This document shows positions 1 to 8,871 of a stretch of 64,000 nt of DNA, one piece after another. A program made the translations under genes and the position numbers. The notes beneath the pieces are model-generated. The model made no database searches, had not been told where the DNA came from, and saw nothing but the letters and a program-made list of their open reading frames with translations. Every line of letters starts with the position of its first letter. Within the stretch, counting starts at the first letter, position 1. The stretch is from positions 573,390-637,389 of the forward strand of contig NC_049993.1 in assembly GCF_000003815.2 (NCBI RefSeq). The letters are read 5' to 3'. The stretch is from Branchiostoma floridae (Eukaryota > Chordata > Leptocardii > Amphioxiformes > Branchiostomatidae).

Positions 1-112
1 TGGGTATGAATGGCGCCCCGAAGTTTATGATGTTGGACAGATGTGCTGCAGCACGTATACGTAATGGCCGGCATTGTTATGTACAGGAAGTTGTTTCACT
101 GTACATGTCAAC

Positions 113-405
113 GTATTTCAGGACTATATGACATGGGGTGTAGTTTATAATCATCTGGTGTATTTTGCCAGTCAGTAGGTACCCAGTATGAGTAATGAGG
201 CTGTTTAACGTGGTCGAGGCACCTCCTCGAGCACGGGACCCCCGTTTTACGTCCCTCCCGGAAGACGATTTCGTGGAAACTTCGTGAGGCTACAGCAATC
301 CGGACGTCCTTGGTTGGTCCCCCATCCAAGCACTGTCCGGACCGTCGCGTTGCTTAACTTCCGAGATCGAGGGATCGGGTGTACCAACGCGCCACGCGGC
401 CGTGG
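113..405 (-). mobile_element. 5S rRNA-derived SINE
   Basis: Read on the minus strand from 405 downward, the sequence has the internal-promoter landmarks of a 5S rRNA gene: GATCTCGGAAGTTAAGCA (box A region) and, about 30 bases later, TGCTTGGATGGGGGACC (box C region). This is followed by a tail with GGGAGGGACGTAAAAC and GGGGGTCCCGTG blocks that a real 120-base 5S gene does not have. This is the plan of a SINE3-type (5S-headed) retroposon transcribed by RNA polymerase III. The 3' limit near 113 is approximate. It sits upstream of the first visible BRICHOS exon, presumably in an intron. Confidence 0.65.
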
Positions 406-505
406 TATACCCTTAATTAGTTGATTTATTCATCAAGTTGTTTGTCAGTGTGAGAAAACGTTGGAATGCAACCTTAATTTTGACTCCGCTTCTTTGTATC
501 TGTAG

Positions 506-550
506 TTCAAGGCCGTGTTTGTATGCATCATCGCTTTGGCGACGGCAAAG
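506..550 (+). CDS. BRICHOS-like gene, exon encoding hydrophobic anchor end
   Basis: Bounded by ctgtag before 506 and gtaagt after 550. Its 45 nt give 15 mostly hydrophobic residues in phase 0, suited to the end of a signal peptide or type II membrane anchor. Confidence 0.5.
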
Positions 551-3500
551 GTAAGTCCACCCGTAAACTGTCTCATAACCCAGAAATTCGTTATATAAAA
601 TCGAATGGCTACACCGGCATTGTAAAAACTTATGTAACGTTATATAAAAAGAAGGAATTCTGAAAATGAGTAAAATGGAAATAGTTGGTTGTGTATTAGC
701 AGATACTGAGTAAAAAAAATTTACATGCCATTTGAAGTCGAAAGTTAACTGAAGTTGAGAAAGGCGTACGATCGTCCTGAACGAGGCACATCACAAGGCA
801 ACACCCAGATCCGAACTTGAACATGTAGCTCGGTTTTGTTTAGCGGATCTACTACTAGTAGTATGCGGCTGCGTTTGGTACGTCTTTCTACTGGCGTTCA
901 TTAAGTTACTTAGGCAATTTGTCCGTACGTTTTTGGGAGGCCACGTCCGCCACGTATTTCTGAAAACGTGGGGAACGACTGGCAAGAGCAGGGAGAGAGT
1001 ACGTCAACAGGGCAACACAAAGTTTTGCCTGCACGTAAAGTTCTACGGTGTGTCTGCGTGCTCCAAAATCCGTCGGATTCCCCGTTCGTACGGAGGCGGT
1101 ACTTTAATACCACTTGCGGATCCCAAAAGATTGTCCACGTTTTGGCATGTAGACAGCGGGTTGTGCCCTTAACTTTACGTCGTTGGCCCCCAGACGAGGC
1201 AATCAGAAAGTAAAATACACCACCAGAAGTCACTATTAACTATTAAGGCAAAGCTACTCATTGCCTCAGATGACAGATGTTCCTCCCCTGGCGACAGAAT
1301 TACATAGTGCAGCCGATCGAGAAGGGCGTGGTGTTCCGCCAGGAGATCGACATCGACGTGACGGCCGGAGTGCGCACTGTGAGCGTGCCGCAGCACAACA
1401 GCGTGGCCGCCGCACACATCATCCACTCCTACCATGACGTGAGTTTACAAGTGTTTGTTAGATTCACCAAGACGGGTTATTTCTTCCATTGCTGCATTCG
1501 TATGTAGTTTGGCATGTCGTCTCCTAGTAGCGTCTCTGGGAAGGATTCTTGACGGAGTATTGCAATTGTAGTTAGACTAGTTACCTTCGCCAGAATGGCA
1601 AGGTTATGTTTTAGGCTTGTACGCCCGTCTATCTGTGAAGTTTACAAATCCACTGCATTCCATGATAGAACTTTCAAGCTTGCAACCGTCCTTATATCCC
1701 CCTGTATGTACATGCAGGCCCAAACCCTGTACTGATATATCCCCCTGTATTTACATACAGGCCCAAACCCTGTACTGCCAGACGGAGGAGGGGAAGTGTT
1801 TCCTCATGCCGCTGGCGGACCGGAACGAGCCCGGCCAGGCCGAGCTACAGGCCGGGCTGGACATCCTACAGGTACAGGCTTCACAGATTTGTCATGCCGA
1901 GAAGTGATCTTTTACCAACTCTCTATTTGAACTTAACCGAATCGATGTGCCGTATATCTAGCCTCTACCAGTCTCCGTGGATCGATGGTCTAATTGTAGA
2001 TAATTAGTGATGAGGAAATGATTCTGCTGGCAGACTGACTGCCCTAGCGTACTATTGTCAGTATTGAGCCCATTTGTCCAATTTCTACAATTAGACCACC
2101 GATCCACGGAGCCTGGTAGAGGCTACCGTATGTCCTGAACACCTGCCTTTATTTCGCTGGTGACAGAGCGAGAGGTCCGGTTTCCTGCCTGACTGGGAGA
2201 CCGAGGTGGTTGTGAACCGGTGGGCGGTGGTGGGGCGGGCCGAGCGCGGCAGCCTCAGCCCCGTCCTGTCCGCCTTCCACGCCGACCTGCCGGTCTACAG
2301 GGTGGAGAAGATCGATGACTCAGCACCCATGCTTGGCAGCTCCCCAGGTGCACACATTAGCATCCGGTCTTGTAACTTTCAATGTCAGATTTCCAAAATT
2401 TCTGTTTGTAATGAATTGTACACCTTAAGCTTGTAAGCTGGCGCTGGAACAAGGAGAACAGTAGTCTGAAAACTCAAACCTGCATGAAATATTTTGTTTT
2501 GTGATGGTGCGTATGGTGTGTTGTGGGTTTGATATGGTTGGACGTTTGGCAAAATTATTCCATCATTGTTCTTATATATCTACCTATGGTAAACGGTGAG
2601 TTCCAAAACTACACTTTATTCTAGTGACCAACATTGCCTATCATATGATCCTCCCTAGTTTCGTTTCTTGTACATGACGTACCTATACCAACCTAAGGAA
2701 GTTATTTACGCGCTGTTGTTCCAGCCCTCCACCCTGCCAGCCCGCTGACCCGGCGCCAGACCTGCGGGAACGGAGCGGACCCGGTCCGGCAGTACGCCGT
2801 CAGCAACCCCGCCGGCTGCGAGTACCTGGTCTTCTGTGACGTCGACCACTCAAGTCTGTATACCACTACCACAGCAATAGATCTACACACAAGGAAGCCA
2901 ATTTAAAACGCAGAGTCAGCGATTGATGAATGATAATTCACATTGACCTAACAATGGGGGTAGAAGTGTTCTTGATATTACGGCAATCCATTAAGCAGTG
3001 TTTTTGAAGACAGAAAGCGAACGGCCATTCAGAGATCTAGAATGAAAAGATCAAATTGGAGCCGATTAATTGTTAATCATAAATAATCTAGTGACTAGAG
3101 AGTATACCACTGTTACTTTTAAGGTTCTCATTGATGTAGCGTTAAGATTTTGACGGTAAAACTGAATATAGATGACGAGGTTCTTTATTCCCAACCAAGA
3201 CATATCTTCAATACAGCCGACGTTTCGTCTGTCATTTTCCTCAGAGCAAATAATAAATTGCACTGAGATGTCACACGGTGACTAAAACGTCGGCTGTGAT
3301 TGTCTTCATCGTGGTATGTGTTGGTTGTAAAGAAAAACAAACAAACAAACATTGTAATCCACTTGTTTTCCAATTGATGAAATTATTCACGGATGAGATA
3401 TGAAAGTATTCTTGATATCCAACTTTCCGCGTCACATTAATATCTATAGGCGCTCTTTGGTGTGTTTGAGTCTGGCTTTGTTCCGAAAATAATTTCATCA

Positions 3501-3831
3501 GGCTGGTACATCACAGGACATAAGAGTTTTCTTTTACACAGCCAGTTTTTCTCACCTGCTGACGTTTCAGACATCTTCCTCAGAGCTTCTAAACTGCAGT
3601 TCTGCTTCTCGACGTCGACGCTATATGTAGCCGATGTAGGTGACGCTTTTGCGGCGAGAACACTATCCCCAAACGTGGCTGAGCTGACACTATGTTTGTT
3701 GTTGGTTTGCAGATGGAGACTACAACGAGTGTCCCCGTCGTCACGTGCTGGATCAGTTCTTCATGGCGTGCCTGTGCTGCCCGGAGCACTCCACCCGCGA
3801 ACAGTGCATCTACTGTGTCAACCTGGAGTAG
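506..3831 (+). CDS. BRICHOS-domain-like protein, 3' part (6 exons)
   Basis: Join 506-550, 1298-1438, 1761-1871, 2167-2347, 2725-2853, 3713-3831; 726 nt, 241 residues plus TAG, all junctions in phase. The first exon encodes a hydrophobic stretch (FKAVFVCIIALATAK) that looks like the end of a signal anchor. It is followed by a BRICHOS-like core: an EIDIDVTAGVRTVSVP strand, an HIIHSYHD motif, GKCFLMPL with the first conserved cysteine, then SAFHADLPVYRVEK, where BRICHOS proteins normally have Cys before the LP-[IV]-Y motif but this protein has His. The C-terminal part is Cys-rich (TCGNGADPV, GCEYLVFCDV, CLCCPEHSTREQCIYC), as in the chondromodulin/tenomodulin group, although the spacing differs. 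BRICHOS proteins are secretory-pathway proteins whose BRICHOS part acts as an intramolecular chaperone; that role here is inference. The 5' exons with the start codon lie outside the window. The family call rests on motif resemblance only. Confidence 0.6.
901..1180. mobile_element. Inverted-repeat element, family with TIR TAAAGCTAAGGGCACA (older copy)
   Basis: Shares about 250 bp with the copy at 11283-11593, including CTACGG[TC]GTGTCTGCGTGCTCC and GGATCCCAAAAGATTG. The right end TGTGCCCTTAACTTTA matches the other copy's terminal repeat with one change; the left end is eroded. No coding function is supported; small open frames in it are not conserved between the two copies. It lies in a BRICHOS-gene intron. 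Confidence 0.5.
1298..1438 (+). CDS. BRICHOS-like gene, exon with N-terminal BRICHOS strands
   Basis: Acceptor ctggcgacag before 1298 follows a pyrimidine-rich tract; donor gtgagt follows 1438. 47 codons, phase 0 at both ends. Encodes the EIDIDVTAGVRTVSVP and HIIHSYHD segments that resemble the first half of a BRICHOS domain. Confidence 0.65.
1693..1780 (+). repeat. 43-bp tandem duplication of an intron/exon boundary
   Basis: Two adjacent copies of a 43-bp unit (starting at 1693 and 1736) each contain a pyrimidine-rich tract, a cag acceptor and the first codons of the exon (GCCCAAACCCTGTACTG). The second copy is the acceptor used here (exon from 1761). In the first copy the decoy exon from 1718 runs into TGA after five codons. 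Confidence 0.85.
1761..1871 (+). CDS. BRICHOS-like gene, exon with first conserved Cys
   Basis: Acceptor acatacag before 1761, donor gtacag after 1871, 37 codons, phase 0/0. Contains GKCFLMPL, the position of the first BRICHOS cysteine, followed by an amphipathic helix-like segment. Confidence 0.65.
1959..2125. mobile_element. 167-bp inverted-repeat element, TAGCCT ends, 9-bp target duplication
   Basis: Starts TAGCCTCTACCAG and ends CTGGTAGAGGCTA, with about 42-bp imperfect terminal inverted repeats. It is flanked by CCGTATATC and CCGTATGTC, a 9-bp target site duplication with one mismatch. No coding capacity. Inserted in an intron of the BRICHOS-like gene. The same terminal motif and duplication length recur at 57021 and 61503. 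Confidence 0.85.
2167..2347 (+). CDS. BRICHOS-like gene, exon with LPVYRVE motif
   Basis: Acceptor ggtgacag before 2167, donor gtgcac after 2347; enters in phase 0 and leaves in phase 1. Encodes SAFHADLPVYRVEKIDD, which lines up with the second-cysteine segment of BRICHOS but has His at the cysteine position. Confidence 0.65.
2725..2853 (+). CDS. BRICHOS-like gene, Cys-rich exon
   Basis: Acceptor gttccag before 2725 restores the frame (G|CC). Encodes TCGNGADPV and GCEYLVFCDV. The donor gtctgt after 2853 is weak and was chosen because it gives phase 1, matching the last exon; the other GT nearby (after 2840) would break the frame. Confidence 0.55.
3561..3583 (-). ncRNA. Possible hammerhead-like motif (Penelope-type relic)
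   Basis: On the minus strand the order CTGAGGA, an 8-base AGA/TCU-type insert, then GAAACGTC matches the conserved core of a type I hammerhead with a minimal palindromic stem III (ACGT) and C at the cleavage position. Flanking GCT and AGC could form a 3-bp stem I. Stem II is very short and closed by A-U rather than G-C, so it may be inactive or a chance match. A related but worse copy lies at 3219-3244. Confidence 0.25.
3713..3831 (+). CDS. BRICHOS-like gene, last exon
   Basis: Acceptor gtttgcag before 3713; phase 1 entry; stop TAG at 3829-3831. Encodes a short Cys-rich tail with CPRRHVLDQ and CLCCPEH. Confidence 0.65.
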
Positions 3832-3975
3832 TGCAGCGGCACAAGCTTCTAAGCAGAGTTCCCACATTGATTCTGCTTGGTAACGGAAACTGCCAAATTA
3901 AAGGATACGTATGATGTATCCTTTTCAGGCAAACGAAATGACAGAGTAAAGTTTACAAATACATGTATGAAACTT

Positions 3976-3981
3976 AATAAA
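3976..3981 (+). terminator. Poly(A) signal AATAAA of the BRICHOS-like gene
   Basis: AATAAA lies 145 bp downstream of the stop codon at 3831, with a second AATAAA shortly after. The distance and strand suit the 3' end of this gene. Confidence 0.55.
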
Positions 3982-4689
3982 AGTCTACAAAATAAAAGGT
4001 ACTGACATGTCACTTGATATACCGGTGTGATGGTTGTACAATATTTGTACTGATATCTAAAAAAACACGACCTCCGACTGGATAAAAGTAGATAATGTTT
4101 GATAGAATCCAACATTAATATCTGGTATGATTAAAATTGTGAGAAAATGGAAGCTCATCCCTTCCTCATGCAAGAAGGGAACATTTCCAATATTGCATCA
4201 AAATTTGTCCTAAGACAACCTGTCAAAAATCCAACCATCCAAAATATCCGGTACAAAACGTTGGAAAAAGACACATACAATAAACTACGTTCTTAAAAAT
4301 ATAAAACAATCTTCCCCGATATCTAAATAATGAGAGGCATGTACCAACAATGTCAGGTGATTTCAACACAGATTTTAAATTGCTTAATGAAAAGCTGTAA
4401 ACGTGAATTTTGCAGCGTCTGACATATATGCGTTATTGTGGCAAAATCCACGCTAAGGCTACAGCAGGTGAGTTTTATGGATGGCATCCTCTGCAGACTC
4501 CGAATCGAGTGAGCATGGGCAAAAAGAACAAGATGGGAACAATAAAAAAAGATATCTAGATTTTCAAAGTAGACACCGGTAAACGTTGTGAATTGAAGCG
4601 AAAAAAATGGTATCACAGCTAACAAGTCACAAAGACATCTGTCCCTGGTGCTGAATTATCTTCACACAGCCCTCTGCTCTTGAACTGTA

Positions 4690-5079
4690 ATACACCTTTC
4701 TCACGCGGCGGCCATGATAGATCGAAGAAGAGGTCAATGAGGCAAACAGACAAAACTTATTTCTAAAATCAGGTCCCATTTAGTTTTCCCCCAAACCACA
4801 CAAATTTTCATGATATAAGAAAGAATAATAAATATTACAAGAAGTGTTATGCACCGAAAGATGTAGCAATTTAAAGTAGTGTAGACTGACCCCATAGTCC
4901 ATTAAGAGATGCAAAATAAAAACATAATAATGCAAATTTTTAACGAATTTGCAGCCATTCACTTATTGGTCGATTTCCTAATTGGCAGGCTACCACTGCT
5001 AATTATGATAGACAGCCTTTTGTTTGCCACATTGAACTCGTTTTAGATCTATCATGGCCGCCGCGTTAGAAAGGTGTAT
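4690..5079. mobile_element. 390-bp inverted-repeat element (TIR ATACACCTTTCT)
   Basis: Ends are near-perfect inverted repeats of about 34 bp: ATACACCTTTCT then CGCGGCGGCCATGATAGATC at the left, and the reverse complement at 5045-5079. Interior is AT-rich with no long open frame. The flanks are compatible with a TA duplication. Interpreted as a non-autonomous DNA transposon. Confidence 0.75.
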
Positions 5080-5164
5080 ATCCAACACAAAAATTGCACT
5101 CACCCAAATTGGATATTACAGTTAGTTCAATAATGACTTCTACGAACACAGATGAACTTTAAAG

Positions 5165-5350
5165 TACTGTAAATGCAGAAATGTTCGGGGAAGTTTTATG
5201 TACGTAGTTTTTGCGGTGGCCACTTCATTGCAAACTTAAATTCACAGCGAACATTTTCCATTATAGTATGTGACTACAGTCTCCGAACTTAAAAACCACA
5301 GAGAACACTACCATTTTCCTTCTACTGCGAACTTAAATGCATTTACAGTA
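5165..5350. mobile_element. MITE, TIR TACTGTAAATGCA (copy 1)
   Basis: Begins TACTGTAAATGCAGAA and ends AAATGCATTTACAGTA; internal GCGAAC and ACTTAAA blocks form nested inverted repeats. Other copies are at 13680-13891 and 22273-22494 with a partial one at 21828. Ends suit a TA-duplicating element. Confidence 0.8.
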
Positions 5351-5861
5351 TGTGTCATGAATATGTTCAAGAACGACAACCTCAGTACACTTCATCAAGC
5401 TTTTTATTGGTTTTTCCATACTTCAACTGTTGGGGTGTTGAGGTCCCAGTTTATTCTGCAAATAGTGGGCAAGCCATATTTAGAGAGCACCTGGTAAATC
5501 TACTGCAAAACAATTCTATGAAAGGCAACTACAGGTCAATTATACAATATACACTCTGTGCTAATCCTGGGAACAAAATTAGTACAAGGAAGCAATGATA
5601 TGTAATTATCTACAAGGTAACATTCCTGGGTGCCTTACTACAATGCAGGGAAACATCATGCTGGCCAATATAATGTGTCGACTTGCAAATGAAATCATCA
5701 CGATTACTCAAGATTGTAGCTTAAGGTTGAAAATCTATACAAAACTTTTAATAGGGTTTGGTGCTGCAAAAGCAACAATTTGCAAACTGATATAATTAAT
5801 TAGAGCACAGTGTGTATCTAGAAGTCAATTGTGATGGTACCATAATTGTTTGCGTGTAGGG

Positions 5862-6230
5862 GTGGGTACTGTTTTTTCTTATTGGACCTGTCCGGAAAAA
5901 CTGGACCTGAAAAAAATCAGTAGACTGGGTGTTGGACCTATTAGAAATGACACAAAGTGTTTAAGCTTACCGGGCAAAGAAAAAAAAAACAAGAGCGAAG
6001 CGGAGTAGAGTTTATAGTAATTTCTACAAACTTTAAGTTTTAAAGTCAATCGTACAGAGGCAGTTAGTCTTGCAGGATTTTAGAACGCCAGTGGGAGTCA
6101 AATACTCCACAAAAAGATACTTCGTTGGAGCAAAATGGACCATCGTTTTGAGTATCGTCCATTCACATGTTTTCACATACACATACCTGAACTGGACCCA
6201 AATTTTCTGTACCGGTACCCACCACTATTT
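5862..6230 (-). repeat. Dispersed GGTGGGTAC repeat (full-length copy)
   Basis: Reverse-orientation relative of 52049-52455. It ends with TTTTCTGTACCGGTACCCACC and contains an inverted GGTCCATTTTGCT block and GACCTGTCC/GGACCTGA blocks. Partial copies with the same head lie near 11086 and 20985. Class unknown; probably a non-autonomous mobile element. Confidence 0.55.
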
Positions 6231-7414
6231 GTGTGTGCTTTAGTATTACAATGTGATCTAGTGTCTTAAAAGCTGGAAGGCTCAGCCAAAAGATCTGACA
6301 GGAAAATACAGGCAAACTAGCCTCTATGGCAAACCATAAGCCCACTACTTTCCTCTTTTATCTATGAAACTTTGGAGTGTCTAAGTTGAAGTACTCCTGT
6401 GTAAGTTACTGACTTTCCTGCATGTCCGGGAGAATGAATCCATACAAGTACCAAACTGTACATGTATCTGTACAGCTCCAATTCACAAACATCGAATCAT
6501 AGGAAAAACAAGAGAAATACTGAGCAGCTTTTGTGTCTAATGTACATATAAGCTCCTAGCACTTCTATAAAATCATTAGGGTTCCTGTTGGGTTTTGCTT
6601 CAGCCATTTCCTTCCTTTCATATTTACTTCATGTATCTGGTTCAATCATGTTTCACTATCACAGCTCTCCAGCACCACAACAAACCCACCATACCCCTCA
6701 AGTCCCTGGGATGTTCTAACTAAACCATTCCACATCTGCATCATTCTGAAACTTTCTACATCATATGCCTTTCAGTACACACTTCTCCTTTGTACTTCTA
6801 ACAGGCTCCCGTCAAATGTCAACATGACAGTCCTCAAACTGAAAGTAGGTTTGTATGAAGCCAGGTTCCCTGGCTGGAATCTTTAGCTAAGCTGTGACAT
6901 AGAAATTAAGAAATGTGTTGCCTGCAAGCACATACAGTACAGGTCTACTGTAGGAATATCTGAGTAAGAGTGTACTGTGCAAGGATAGAAATAATTCAAT
7001 CTAAAAATCAAGTACAGTATGTTGTATCTACACATTGGAACCCAACAGGTTGAAATTCATACATCAGCATCTCATACAGATAAATGTAGTTTACACATTT
7101 TCAACTTTATGTTTTGCTGTTGCTGCTGTTGGCTATCAATTACACAGAATGCAAAGTGAATGTATTATCACATATATGCAATATGTATATTAAACACAGT
7201 GCTACTAGTACAATGCGGGTATACATGCTTTTAACAGTTGAGACCACACAATTATTTTGAATCATTTCCTGTACCATGGTTTTGTTGGTCCAAGAGGTAA
7301 ATGTTACAGAACTGTTGTTATCTACACAAGAGAAGTGACTTATGATATCCTCATGGTAAATGGAGATCATATTACACCACATGAAAAACAGATGGTGAAA
7401 TAGCAGCAAGATGT

Positions 7415-8300
7415 AAATGTGGCAGACCAGGGTATGTGTGGTTCTACATGTGGCAGACCAGCGTATGTGTGGTTGTATGTGTGGCAGACCAGGTTCCGGG
7501 TGGTTGTATGTGTGGCAGACCAGAGTACTTGTGGTTGTACGTGTGGCAGACCAGTGTACATGTGGCTGTATGTGCGGCAGACCAGGATACCTTTGGTTGT
7601 ATGTGTGGCAGACCAGGGTACGTTTGGTTGTATGTGTGGCAGACCAGGGTACATGTGGTTGTAGGTGTGGCAGACCAGGATACCTTTGGTTGTATGTGTG
7701 GCAGACCAGGGTACATGTGGTTGTAGGTGTGGCAGACCAGGATACGTTTGGTTGTATGTGTGGCAGACCAGGGTACATGTGGCTGTAGGTGTGGCAGACC
7801 AGGATACGTTTGGTTGTATGTGTGGCAGACCAGGGTACATGTGGTTGTAGGTGTGGCAGACCAGGATACGTTTGGTTGTATGTGTGGCAGACCAGGGTAC
7901 ATGTGGTTGTAGGTGTGGCAGACCAGGGTATGCCTGGTTGTCTGTGTGGCAGACTAGGATACGTGTGGCAGACCAGGGCACGTGTGGTTGTCTGTGTGGC
8001 AGACCAGGGTACATGTGATTGTACGTGTGGCAGACCAGGGTATGTGTGGTTGTACATGTGTCAGACCAGAGTTTCTGTGGTTGTACATGTGGCAGACCAG
8101 GGTACATGTGGTTGTACATGTGGCAGACCAGGGTACGCATGGTTGTACATGTGGCAGACCAGCGCATGTGTCGTTGTACGTGTGGCAGACCAGGTTATGT
8201 GTTACAGACCAGGGTACGTGTGGTTGTACGTGTGGCAGAGCAGTGTATGTGTGGTTATACATGTGGTTGTACGTGTACCAGACCTGTATAAGTGTGGTTG
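7415..8300. repeat. 31-bp minisatellite with 62-bp higher-order period
   Basis: About 28 tandem units built on TGGCAGACCAGG followed by GTACATGTGGTTGTA. Between about 7640 and 7910 two unit types alternate (one with ATACGTTTGG, one with GTACATGTGG), giving a 62-bp higher-order repeat of about four copies. Because 31 is not a multiple of three, all frames on both strands stay open and translate to shifted versions of the same peptides; the long open frames here are by-products. It lies in the 3' flank or 3' UTR of the TUT4/7 gene. Confidence 0.9.
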
Positions 8301-8573
8301 TAAATGTGGCATGGTTCTGTTACACTACTTACACATAAATTACTGGTTTGGTCCACCAATGTAATGCTCCCTGCTGGTACAGTAGCCCTTTTCAGCTCCG
8401 AGTCTGTAAACTCATCTTACCTGTTCTCAACAAAAACACAGAAATGACTCTTTCCTGTGTACAAACTAGCTTCACCTAGATTATTCCAAATTCAGAAATG
8501 CTATAAAAGGTCAAAACATCAGTGTGGTCCTGAAGTATATTATTGATGCATGCATTGTTGCTATGGTTATGAT

Positions 8574-8673
8574 NNNNNNNNNNNNNNNNNNNNNNNNNNN
8601 NNNNNNNNNNNNNNNNNNNNNNNNNNNNNNNNNNNNNNNNNNNNNNNNNNNNNNNNNNNNNNNNNNNNNNNNN
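8574..8673. other. Assembly gap (100 N)
   Basis: A run of exactly 100 N just downstream of the TUT4/7 stop codon; a length of 100 is usually a placeholder. Confidence 0.95.
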
Positions 8674-8731
8674 CAGCACCTTACATAATTTATATCAAAA
8701 CAAACCCTCCTCCCCCCTACCCCTACATTTG

Positions 8732-8871
8732 CTATCTTGGTGGTTGTGCTCCATGTGGTTGGTAAGGTGGACTGCTGGAGATGTGGAAGGGTGCACTATA
8801 GGTGTGGGGGGGTGACGGTGACAGGAAAACCAGGCCCTGTGTGGTCATCACGACTTGTTGCGGCACTTCAC
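8732..8871 (-). CDS. TUT4/7: TUT4/7 last exon
   Basis: Acceptor ttgcag precedes 8871 on the minus strand; phase 1 entry completes TGG|GGT. Encodes a Ser/Pro/His-rich tail ending GAQPPR and TAG. No conserved domain. Confidence 0.75.

Noticed and set aside
933-1213. Short open frames with FYGVSACSKIRRIP-type sequence as a gene
   Set aside because: The same DNA recurs in the inverted-repeat element at 11283 with the frames broken differently, so it is transposon interior.
3462-3914. 150-codon plus-strand open frame
   Set aside because: Runs through an intron and overlaps the last BRICHOS exon in a different frame; the exon has splice sites and a fitting phase.
7140-8364. Overlapping long open frames on both strands (up to 305 codons) with periodic CGRPGYMW or PGLPHIQPH peptides
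   Set aside because: They are translations of the 31-bp minisatellite in all six frames; no start context, splice support or independent conservation.
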